This document shows, in pieces, positions 33,334 to 40,683 of a stretch of 64,000 bases of DNA. The stretch is taken from positions 146,678 through 210,677 of the forward strand of contig JAIQFS010000003.1 in NCBI GenBank assembly GCA_020073145.1, given 5' to 3'. Numbering within the stretch: the stretch's first letter is position 1; each line of letters starts with the position of its first letter. A program made the translations under genes and the position numbers. This DNA comes from Terriglobia bacterium (GTDB lineage: Bacteria > Acidobacteriota > Terriglobia > Bryobacterales > Bryobacteraceae). A model generated the notes under the pieces. It worked only from the letters and a program-made list of their open reading frames with translations, was not told where the DNA came from and searched no databases.

Positions 33334-34188
33334 CTACCGCAGACCCCGCGTCTTGAGGTGCGCGATCAACTCGGCCGGATCGTCGGAGATGATGGCGTCC
33401 ACCTTGGCCTCGATTAGCCGATCCCAGTCGGCCAAGGTATCCGCCGTCCACGGCGCCACCTGCAGGCCCGCCGCGTGCGCCGCCGCCACCTTAGCCGGCG
33501 TGACCAGGTGAAACTCGGGCGAAACGATCTCGGCGTGTCCGGCCTCGCGGGCGATCGCGGCGAACTCCCGCGGGTCGTCTTCCGTAAGGGCCGAGAGCCG
33601 GATCTCGGGCGCTAGTTTCCGCATCGCCACCAGAGTCCGGAAGTCGAACGACTGAAGAATGATTCGCTTCTCCAGCCGGTATTGCCGGATCTTCTCGAGC
33701 ACCCGGCGCGCGAATTCCTCCGGCGCCGGCGTGTACTCCGGATGTTCCGGAAAACTCTTGGTTTCGATGTTGTAGTCGAAGGTGCCGCGGTCGGCCAACT
33801 GAAACACGTCATCGAGCGTGGGCATGCGCGTTCCGGGGACCGTTTGCTGCGTGGGGAACTCGGGATTCCGCACGCCGCCGCAGTCCCACTGGCGCACCTC
33901 AGCCAGCGTCAACTGGTGAATGACGTCGCTCTCCCTATCGGCCGCGGTGCACACCGGTCCGTGCAGGATCGGATCGTGGGAGATGACGATGACATTGTCT
34001 TTCGTCACGGCCATGTCCATCTCCAGCGCGTCGACGCCTTGCTGGATCGCGTACTCGAAGGCGGGCAGCGTGTTCTCCGGCCGCCGCGCGCGGGCGCCGC
34101 GATGACCGTGCACCAGGATTTTGGGCCGGTCCGCCGCCTCGGAGAGAAACGCGAAGAGCATCAGGCCCATCAGGAGCGCGCGCACCAT
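33334..34188 (-). CDS. Secreted glycerophosphodiester phosphodiesterase
   Basis: 284 residues from ATG 34188 (MVRALLMGLMLFAFLSEAAD, signal peptide); an upstream start adds 25 unlikely residues. The GDPD catalytic set is present: HGHRGARARRPENT (His, Arg, Glu, Asn), DALEMDMAVTKDN (Glu and Asp metal ligands), VISHDPIL (general acid His), then FDYNIETKSF and LQSFDF. GDPDs hydrolyse glycerophosphodiesters from phospholipid turnover into glycerol-3-phosphate and an alcohol. Glycerol kinase lies 3.1 kb away on the same strand, a loose metabolic link. No calcium-binding insert is evident. Confidence 0.93.
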   Translation of the reverse strand: MVRALLMGLMLFAFLSEAADRPKILVHGHRGARARRPENTLPAFEYAIQQGVDALEMDMAVTKDNVIVISHDPILHGPVCTAADRESDVIHQLTLAEVRQWDCGGVRNPEFPTQQTVPGTRMPTLDDVFQLADRGTFDYNIETKSFPEHPEYTPAPEEFARRVLEKIRQYRLEKRIILQSFDFRTLVAMRKLAPEIRLSALTEDDPREFAAIAREAGHAEIVSPEFHLVTPAKVAAAHAAGLQVAPWTADTLADWDRLIEAKVDAIISDDPAELIAHLKTRGLR

Positions 34189-34277
34189 CGGACTCAGTAT
34201 AAGCGGAAATGGGCGAGGCCGCCGAAAGTGCTCGATCAGGAGGCGCAGGCGGCCAGTGACCACGCTCTACCGGTCGC

Positions 34278-36890
34278 TCACTCTTCCCGAAGGGCCATGG
34301 CTGGATCCACCCGCGTGGCGCGGCGCGCGGGGAAGTAGCAGCCGGCGAGCGTGGCGGTGGTCAGGATGAGCGCCACCGCCAGGTACACTGGCGGGTCAGT
34401 CGGCTGTACGGCATAAAGCAACGAAGTGAGATAGCGGGTCAGCGCGAGGGCGGCGATGCAGCCGGCGGCGATTCCGGAGCCAGCGAGGAGCAGACCCTCG
34501 CCGAGCACCTGACGCAAGACAGCGCCCGGGGCTGCGCCGAGCGCCAGGCGGATGCCCATTTCGCGGACGCGCTGCTCGACCGAGTGCGAAACCACAGCAT
34601 AAATGCCGAAGCAGGCCAGGACCAGCGCGAGGAAGCCGAAGATGGAGATGACGCTGGTCTCGAGCGCGGGTTCCGCGGTGTCGGCCGCGACCACGTCTTC
34701 CATGTTCTGAATTTCCCAGATGCCTTGAGACGGGTTGACCTGACGGATCCGCCGGCGGACCGCCTCAGTGATGGCGGGGCTGCCGTCGGTGCGAACGACG
34801 AGAGCGAAAGCTCCGGTGGAACGCTGGGCGTTCGGCAGGAACAGGCAGGGATCGGGGGCCGTCCTGAGCCCGTTGTGATGGATGTCGGCGGCTACGCCGA
34901 CGATTTCGACTTCGTCGGTGCGATCCCAGGTGACGCGCATGCGTTTGCCAATGGGATCTTCGCCAGGATAGACCCGGCGCGCCAGCGTCTGGTTGATGAC
35001 GGCGACCGACGGCGTTCCGGCCTGGTCGTGCTCATCAAACTCGCGGCCGGCCAAGATCGGAATGCCCATGGTGCGGAAGTAGCCGTCGGAGATGAGAGAG
35101 ACGTCGCCACCGCCTTGCGCGGGCGGCGGGGCGGGCCGGTCGGCGCGGCTGTACCAGGACCCGGAGTTTCCTCCGGACAACGGCAGCAGATGGATGGAGC
35201 CGGCCGAGCGCACGCCGGGAAGGGTACGAACGCCATCGATCATTTCCCGGGCCAGGAGGGCGCGGCGCGCGCGAAGCTGAGGCAGATCCGGAGCCGAGGC
35301 CATGAGCAACATGCGGAAACTCACGAGGTGGTCGGCCCGGAAACCGGGGTCGACGTGGCGCAGCAGCACGAAGCTATGCACCATCAGGCCTGCGCCGATG
35401 ACCAGCAGCATGGCGAGCCCGACTTCGGCGATGACCAGCACGTTGCGGACGCGGCGGTTGCCCGCAGTGCCGTGACGGCCGCCGGCGCGCAAGCCTTCCT
35501 GCAGGCGGGCGCGATCGATCTGCCAGGCCGGGAAGAGGCCGAACAGCAGACCGCAGGCCAGGGAGACGACCGCGGTGAACCCGAGGGCGGCGCGGTCGAC
35601 GGCGATTTCCTCCCTCCGCGGCAGAGGGAATCCAGCCGGCAGAATACGGAGAATCGCGGGGACACCCCAATACGCCAGCAGGAAACCGAGCAAGCCCCCG
35701 GCGACGGCGAGCAAGGTGCTTTCGGTGAGCAGTTGATGCACCAGCCGCCAGCGGCCGGCGCCGAGCGCGGCGCGGACATTCATCTCGCGGCGGCGGCCGG
35801 CGGCCCGCAGGAGCAGGAGGTTGGCGACGTTGGCGCAGGCGATCAGCAGCACCAGCGCGGCCGTGCCCATGACGACCAGCAGCGCGGGCCGCGTTTCGCC
35901 CACGGTCTGCTCAAGCAGCGGCGTGACGGTGGCGCTCCAGCCGGTATTGAGGGTGGGGCGTTCCTTCGCGGTCTGGGCTGCAATACGCCGCATTTCCGCA
36001 TCGGCGTCGCGGAGCGAGAGCGAGGGACGGAGGCGGGCCACCACGAAGTAGTTGCGGCCATCGAGTTCGGCTGCTCGGGGATAGATTTGCATGGGCGCGT
36101 ACAGGTCAATGCCTGGCTGGGTGGGCAGACGAAAGTCCGGCGGCATGACGCCGATGACTTCGCAAGCGCGGCCTTGCACGATCACGTGACGGCCGAGGGC
36201 CTGATCGGAACCGCCGAACTGGCGCTGCCAGAAGCCATAGCTGAGGACGGCGACGGCTGGGGCGCCAGCGACATCGTCTTCCTTGCGGATGATGCGGCCG
36301 AGCAGCGGCGGCGTGCCGAGGATTTCGAAGAAGCCGGCGGTGACGCGCAGGCCCCGAATCTGGACGGCGTCGCCACCGGTTTCGAGGTTAACGGGAAGGC
36401 TTTCGGTGGCGGCGATGCGCTCGAAGGAGCGGTTGCGCTCGCGCCAGACCAGGAAGTTGCCGGTTTGGACGACGTTCGGCTTCCCGGTAGGGGGCTGCGT
36501 TTCCCAAACCACGACGAGGCGGTCGGCATGGGGAAAGGGGAGGCGGCGCAGCAAGACGGAGTTGACGACGCTGTAGACGCCGGTGGTGGCGCCGATGCCC
36601 AATGCCAACGCGGTCACGGCCAGGGCCGCGAAGGCGGGCGATTTGCGCAGCATGCGGATCGAGAAGCGGAGATCCTGGCTGAGGCGCTCGAGGGCGCTCC
36701 ATGCCCAGGCTTCGCGCGCCATCTCCTGGGTGCGGGTCAGGTTGCCGAAATCGCGAAGGGCGGAACGGTGGGCGGCCTCGGGCTCCTGGCCGCGCCCGGT
36801 GCGAAGGCGGGTCTCCTCGGCCAGATGAAATTGCAGCTCTTCGGCGAGTTCGCGATCCTCTCTCGAACGCCGCCATTGCCAAAAACGCAT
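34278..36890 (-). CDS. ADOP-type duplicated ABC permease (MacB/FtsX-like)
   Basis: 870 residues of the Acidobacterial duplicated orphan permease family. Cytoplasmic N-terminus with EELQFHLAEETRLRTGRGQEPEAAHRSALRDFGN, a signature of this family, then two MacB-like halves: first TM set near 75-105 (FAALAVTALALGIGATTGVYSVVNSVLL), periplasmic domain, FtsX TMs near 335-450, and a repeat of the layout in the second half ending ALALTRYLTSLLYAVQPTDPPVYLAVALILTTATLAGCYFPARRATRVDPAMALREE. There is no ATPase domain or partner nearby, as is usual for the family. Function unknown; linked PadR regulators are common. Confidence 0.93.
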   Translation of the reverse strand: MRFWQWRRSREDRELAEELQFHLAEETRLRTGRGQEPEAAHRSALRDFGNLTRTQEMAREAWAWSALERLSQDLRFSIRMLRKSPAFAALAVTALALGIGATTGVYSVVNSVLLRRLPFPHADRLVVVWETQPPTGKPNVVQTGNFLVWRERNRSFERIAATESLPVNLETGGDAVQIRGLRVTAGFFEILGTPPLLGRIIRKEDDVAGAPAVAVLSYGFWQRQFGGSDQALGRHVIVQGRACEVIGVMPPDFRLPTQPGIDLYAPMQIYPRAAELDGRNYFVVARLRPSLSLRDADAEMRRIAAQTAKERPTLNTGWSATVTPLLEQTVGETRPALLVVMGTAALVLLIACANVANLLLLRAAGRRREMNVRAALGAGRWRLVHQLLTESTLLAVAGGLLGFLLAYWGVPAILRILPAGFPLPRREEIAVDRAALGFTAVVSLACGLLFGLFPAWQIDRARLQEGLRAGGRHGTAGNRRVRNVLVIAEVGLAMLLVIGAGLMVHSFVLLRHVDPGFRADHLVSFRMLLMASAPDLPQLRARRALLAREMIDGVRTLPGVRSAGSIHLLPLSGGNSGSWYSRADRPAPPPAQGGGDVSLISDGYFRTMGIPILAGREFDEHDQAGTPSVAVINQTLARRVYPGEDPIGKRMRVTWDRTDEVEIVGVAADIHHNGLRTAPDPCLFLPNAQRSTGAFALVVRTDGSPAITEAVRRRIRQVNPSQGIWEIQNMEDVVAADTAEPALETSVISIFGFLALVLACFGIYAVVSHSVEQRVREMGIRLALGAAPGAVLRQVLGEGLLLAGSGIAAGCIAALALTRYLTSLLYAVQPTDPPVYLAVALILTTATLAGCYFPARRATRVDPAMALREE

Positions 36891-36901
36891 AGCCCCACCT
36901 C

Positions 36902-37231
36902 CTATACGGGACGCATCACTAAACCAATAGCTTCCACCATGCGACGCCAGCGCGACTCTTCGGCCTGTAGCTTCTTTCGGCCCTTGGCGGTAAGCCGGTA
37001 ATAGCGGGCGCGCTGCTTGTTTTCAGAGAGCCGCCACTCGCCCTCGATCAGCCCTTCCTTACGCAGCCGGTGGAGGGCGGGATAGAGCGAACCGTGCTCC
37101 ACCTGGAGAACCTCGCGGGAACTGGCGCGGATCGCAACTCCAATGCCGTGTCCGTGCTGCGCGCCGGCGCGGAGGGTGCGCAGGATCAACATGTCCAGCG
37201 TGCCCTGCAAAAGCTCGATGCGGTCGTCCAT
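36902..37231 (-). CDS. PadR family transcriptional regulator
   Basis: 109 residues: winged-helix DNA-binding domain (MDDRIELLQGTLDMLILRTLRAGAQHGHGIGVAIR; VLQVEHGSLYPALHRLRKEGLIEGEWRLSENKQRARYYRLTAKGRKKLQAEE). This is the short PadR class that sits next to ADOP permeases in Acidobacteria. 11 bp before the permease gene on the same strand, so co-transcribed. It likely represses its own operon through the repeats at 37239-37275. Start ATG 37231 is preceded only by weak SD-like text. Confidence 0.93.
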   Translation of the reverse strand: MDDRIELLQGTLDMLILRTLRAGAQHGHGIGVAIRASSREVLQVEHGSLYPALHRLRKEGLIEGEWRLSENKQRARYYRLTAKGRKKLQAEESRWRRMVEAIGLVMRPV

Positions 37232-37238
37232 GGTAGAA

Positions 37239-37275
37239 GATAGTCTACTACATCAGGTAGTCGATAATCTACTAC
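37239..37275 (-). promoter_or_regulatory. Predicted PadR operator: two direct repeats
   Basis: GATAGTCTACTAC at 37239-37251 and GATAATCTACTAC at 37263-37275 agree in 12 of 13 bases and are 24 bp apart start to start. Between them GGTAGT (37256-37261) forms an inverted partner to the neighbouring ACTAC. The repeats begin 8 bp upstream of the padR start codon and are AT-rich compared with the surroundings, as expected for a repressor site overlapping a promoter. Confidence 0.6.
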
Positions 37276-37300
37276 CTTAGACGCAGGGAAGCAGGAACGG

Positions 37301-38809
37301 TTAGGCCTCGGATTCGACCCAGTCGAAGGAGCGCGTGACGGCTTTTTTCCAGAAGCGGTAGAGGCGCTCCCGCCGGGCCGAGTCCATGGAAGGCTTCCAG
37401 GTGCGGTCCACCGACCACCTCGACCGCAAATTCTCGATGCTCTCGAAAAAGCCGGTGGCCAGGCCGGCCGCATACGCAGCCCCCAGCGCCGTGGTCTCCT
37501 TCACCGCCGGGCGCACCACTTCCCGGTCCAGAATGTCGGCCTGAAATTGCATGAGAAGCTCGTTTTCCACCATGCCGCCATCGGTCCGCAGGACCCGCAC
37601 CGGGATGCCCGCGTCTTTCTCCATGGCCTCCATCACTTCCCGCGTCTGGAAAGCGGTGGCCTCCAGCACGGCGCGGGCCAGGTGTCCCTTGTTGGTATGG
37701 CGGGTCAACCCCGCGATCACGCCGCGCGCATCGTGCTTCCAATACGGCGCGTAAAGCCCCGAAAACGCCGGCACAAAGTACACGCCGCCGTTATCCTCCA
37801 CCGTCCGCGCCAGCGCTTCGATCTCCGCGCTCTTCCCAATCAGCCCGAAATTATCCCGGATCCACTGCACCAGCGCCCCCGTGATGGCCACGCTTCCCTC
37901 CAGCGCATAGCGGGCCCGCTGGTCCTTCAGGCGGAACGCCACGGTGGTGAGCAGGCCGTGGCGCGAGTGCACGATCTCGCCCCCCGTATTCATGAGCAGG
38001 AAGCATCCGGTGCCGTAGGTGTTCTTGGCCTCGCCCGCGTGGAAACAGGTCTGCCCCGCCAGGGCCGCTTGCTGGTCTCCCAGGATGCCGGCGATCGGAA
38101 CGCCGCGGATGGCTTCGAGCGTGGCCGCGCCGTACACCTCGCTGCTCGATCGGATCTGCGGCAGAATTTGCCTGGGAATGCCGAACGCGTCTAACAAGTC
38201 CGGGTCCCAGTCCAGCGTTTCCAGATTCATCAACTGGGTCCGGCTGGCATTGGTCGGGTCCGTGATGTGCAAGCCGCCTTCGACGCCTCCGGTGAGATGC
38301 CAAACCAGAAACGTGTCGATGGTGCCGAAGAGCACGTCCCCCGCCTCGGCCCGCTGGCGGACCCCCGGCACGTTCTCCAGCAGCCAGCGAATTTTGAGAG
38401 CGCTGAAATAGGTGGATAGCGGCAGCCCGGTCTGGGCGCGGAAGCGGTCCGGCCCACCGGCGCGCGCGAACTCGGCCACCGCGTCCCCCACCCGCGTGTC
38501 CTGCCACACGATGGCGTTGTGGACCGCGCGACCCGTCCGCCGATCCCACAACACCGTGGTCTCGCGCTGATTGGTGATGCCGATCGCCGCCAGATCCCGA
38601 GCCGTGAGCGAGCCCTGCCCGAGCGCCGCGCCGATCACCTGCCGGGTGCGGGACCAGATCTCGTCCGGGTCGTGCTCCACCCATCCGGGCCGGGGGTAAA
38701 TCTGCTGGTGTTCCTGTTGCGCCGACGCCACGATGCGGCCGGCACGGTCAAGGACGATCAACCGCGTGCTGCTGGTGCCTTGATCCAGGGCTCCGATGTA
38801 TTCCGGCAT
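37301..38809 (-). CDS. glpK: Glycerol kinase
   Basis: 502 residues, FGGY family, standard GlpK length. [24 protein letters not shown] (N-terminal ATPase fold), [35 protein letters not shown] (the catalytic region), [42 protein letters not shown], and [27 protein letters not shown], the C-terminal FGGY signature, are all in place. It phosphorylates glycerol to sn-glycerol-3-phosphate. No glpF or glpD nearby. The gene is preceded by the terminator hairpin of the upstream small gene. Confidence 0.97.
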   Translation of the reverse strand: MPEYIGALDQGTSSTRLIVLDRAGRIVASAQQEHQQIYPRPGWVEHDPDEIWSRTRQVIGAALGQGSLTARDLAAIGITNQRETTVLWDRRTGRAVHNAIVWQDTRVGDAVAEFARAGGPDRFRAQTGLPLSTYFSALKIRWLLENVPGVRQRAEAGDVLFGTIDTFLVWHLTGGVEGGLHITDPTNASRTQLMNLETLDWDPDLLDAFGIPRQILPQIRSSSEVYGAATLEAIRGVPIAGILGDQQAALAGQTCFHAGEAKNTYGTGCFLLMNTGGEIVHSRHGLLTTVAFRLKDQRARYALEGSVAITGALVQWIRDNFGLIGKSAEIEALARTVEDNGGVYFVPAFSGLYAPYWKHDARGVIAGLTRHTNKGHLARAVLEATAFQTREVMEAMEKDAGIPVRVLRTDGGMVENELLMQFQADILDREVVRPAVKETTALGAAYAAGLATGFFESIENLRSRWSVDRTWKPSMDSARRERLYRFWKKAVTRSFDWVESEA

Positions 38810-38816
38810 CCTCTAC

Positions 38817-38853
38817 AAGCAAAACCGGGCCGCGGTGGGGAACCACGGCCCGG
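38817..38853 (-). terminator. Intrinsic terminator of the small secreted-protein gene
   Basis: CCGGGCCG-C-GGT at 38825-38836 pairs with ACC-A-CGGCCCGG at 38842-38853, a 12-bp stem with one mismatch and a 5-nt loop. Read on the minus strand it is followed by TTTTGCTT. It lies about 95 nt after the stop codon of the gene at 38949-39305 and only 16 nt before the glpK start codon, so glpK probably needs a promoter in or near this short gap. Confidence 0.7.
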
Positions 38854-38948
38854 CATTCAGGATCTCAGCAATGAGAGGTGGTGTCAAAACACCAATTATC
38901 GAGTATTCCGCCTCTGGGGACGGTTAGTTCGGATTTATTTCAGGCCGC

Positions 38949-39305
38949 TTACTGTTTTTTGGCCGTGAACTCGATCGGGTTCCCGCGACCGCCTCCCCGG
39001 GTGAACTTGATCTCGCTGCCGGCAACCGTGCCCTTGTAGTTCTGCGTGATCTTGTTATCGCCAAACGTCAACTCGACGTCGAACGAGATGTTATCGCCAT
39101 CAACCTTGCCGTTGGAGATGGTCTGGTCGCCGCGGCCGCCGGTGATGGTGCCGGTGACGGTGCCGCCGTCCTGCTTCAGGTTGAAGGTCATTTCCTGGTT
39201 TCCGTTGCGTCCCGGGACCTGTGCTGTCCACTTCCCCGTAACGTCGGCAGCGGAAGCCACCAATGCGAAGGCGCCCAACAGGGCGGTGAGTACAAGTATT
39301 CTCAT
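38949..39305 (-). CDS. Small secreted beta-sandwich-like protein, unknown function
   Basis: 118 residues from ATG 39305 (MRILVLTALLGAFALVASAAD, signal peptide cleaved at ASA-AD). The mature part VTGKWTAQVPGRNGNQEMTFNLKQDGGTVTGTITGGRGDQTISNGKVDGDNISFDVELTF is an alternating beta pattern, with GNPIEFTAKKQ at the end. Proteins of this type (GKWTA... motif, about 110-130 residues) are numerous in Acidobacteria and Planctomycetes and appear related to lipocalin-like or DUF-type small beta-barrels; function unknown. It ends in a terminator shared with no other gene. Confidence 0.75.
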   Translation of the reverse strand: MRILVLTALLGAFALVASAADVTGKWTAQVPGRNGNQEMTFNLKQDGGTVTGTITGGRGDQTISNGKVDGDNISFDVELTFGDNKITQNYKGTVAGSEIKFTRGGGRGNPIEFTAKKQ

Positions 39306-39371
39306 GCAACAAAGATGGTTTTTAAGCACCCCAACGTTACATGAAAATCATTTCATTTCTTGTGCTTAACG

Positions 39372-39563
39372 TTACAGCCCCTTTTTCGCGGTCCGCCGCA
39401 CGACGCGAGTAGCCCCATTCGTTGTCATACCAGGACACCACCTTGACGAGGTTGCCACCCAGCACCTTGGTCATGTCGGAATCGATGATGCTGCAATTGG
39501 AGTTATGCAGCATGTCGGTGGAGACCACGGGATCCGTCGAGTACTCGACGGCGCGCTTCAGGG
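39372..39563 (-). pseudogene. Decayed 3' end of a second GAPDH gene
   Basis: Reading down from about 39563: [52 protein letters not shown], then a frame change and RRTAKKGL with TAA at 39372. This aligns to the last about 65 residues of the intact gapA (43162-44169), whose end reads [20 protein letters not shown]... and AKKGL. DNA identity over about 130 bp is roughly 80 percent by eye, so it is not a recent copy. The rest of the gene is absent: the upstream sequence is propeller-derived. Confidence 0.9.
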
Positions 39564-40085
39564 TCGACCGTCCGTATGCGCCAGCACCTGGGTCGGAAGT
39601 AGTTGTCCCGAGAGGCTCCACGGCGCGCTCGGCGTGTACGTCACCTGTCCGGACAGCCCATCGAATTTGACAATAGAAGTCGGCGCGCTTCCATTGCAGC
39701 CGCCCTGCATCGCCACCAGCCCTCCCTGGAAATCCGCCGCCACCGGATACTGTGTGCCGTCCGCGCATCCCACGTTCGCCGTCCACGCCGTGGTGCCGTC
39801 GCTGGTGATGGCTTGCACCGTGCCGTCGTTCTGGAAGGCGAACACGTCGGCCACGCCGCTCGGACTGGGGACCGCAGGCACAATCTTATAGACACCGGAA
39901 GCGCCGCCCGGGTTTGACCTCAGGGTGGGGTCACTTCCGTCCGTCCCCTGGATTTCCGCTGTCGATCCGCAGCATCCGCAGATAAACCACTTCATACCCC
40001 GCATCCGGCGGGCTATCGCGGGCACGACGTAATCACGGGCCTCATGGCGCAGGCCAGCGCGGGCGCACACATATTCCAAACGCAA
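39564..40085 (-). pseudogene. Fragments of an Ig/propeller surface protein
   Basis: Two pieces of a gene related to the protein at 40684-43098. Piece one, about 39945-40025, reads SPPDAGYEVVYLRMLRIDSG and then a stop. Piece two, about 39566-39925, reads NPGGASGVYKIVPAVPSPSG, VADVFAFQNDGTVQAITSDG and FDGLSGQVTYTPSAPWSLSG, then runs directly into the GAPDH remnant. The order of the two pieces is reversed compared with the intact relative, where the VADVFAF segment precedes the YEVVSLRMLRIDS segment. No start codon or signal peptide is attached. Confidence 0.85.
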
Positions 40086-40087
40086 GT

Positions 40088-40672
40088 CTAAGGATATTTC
40101 AGTTTATTCGTGTTGACGGAGAGCGCTCCTTGAATGTAAGTCTGTCCTTCTTTTTTCTCAGCGACCATCCCGATCCAAGCCCTGTCGGGGGCGAAACGGA
40201 GCATCCAGTCATTGTCTTGCGCGCCGGGCGTATCGCTGTGTTCGACTCCGAGAGCCAGCCTCTTCCCGTTCTCGTCTCCCATCCACAGGAGCGGTTTTTG
40301 GTAGATGCTGAGGTTCAGGCGCATCCGGGTTTGGCCATCCGCTGCCCTTAGGTCCACAAACGGACTGTCATCAATGACACCAAAGGCGCCCCGTTGGTTG
40401 CGCGGATCGGAGAGGTCAGCCGGGTGCTTTCCTGCCGGCGCATCGGGAGCACCGACTGGCCAGTAGCTTCCGAACGCCAGGACTGCATACTTTCGCTTAT
40501 CGATGCCCCAGTACGAAATCGCCGTGCCGGATTCGTCTACCAATTCGAAACTGCGCGCACGAATCACCTGTTGAGGGAGGTCCTGATCAGAGCCACGATC
40601 AACGCGCCCGCCGAGAAGTCCGCCCACAAAGCCGGCGATTAGCGCCCCGATAATGAGTACGATCTGCTTCAT
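40088..40672 (-). CDS. Membrane-anchored protein of unknown function
   Basis: 194 residues from ATG 40672 (MKQIVLIIGALIAGFVGGLLGG, signal anchor), with GGAGAG 5 nt before it. The rest is soluble with short repeated themes FELVDESGTAISYWG, GVIDDSPFVDLRAADGQTRMRLNLSIYQKPLLWMGDENGKRLALGVEH, resembling small bacterial proteins made of 'DxxGxxR' beta repeats (FELVDxxGxxR...LxLxDxxGxxR). Function unknown. It starts 11 bp after the stop of the propeller protein and is probably in one transcript with it. Confidence 0.65.
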   Translation of the reverse strand: MKQIVLIIGALIAGFVGGLLGGRVDRGSDQDLPQQVIRARSFELVDESGTAISYWGIDKRKYAVLAFGSYWPVGAPDAPAGKHPADLSDPRNQRGAFGVIDDSPFVDLRAADGQTRMRLNLSIYQKPLLWMGDENGKRLALGVEHSDTPGAQDNDWMLRFAPDRAWIGMVAEKKEGQTYIQGALSVNTNKLKYP

Positions 40673-40683
40673 AGTCTCTCCAT

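Noticed and set aside
34584..37001. 805-codon plus-strand open frame opposite the ADOP permease
   Set aside because: Long open antisense frames are expected in GC-rich genes; the composition is Gly/Ala/Asp/Glu-rich and unstructured, while the minus-strand frame is a clear ADOP protein.
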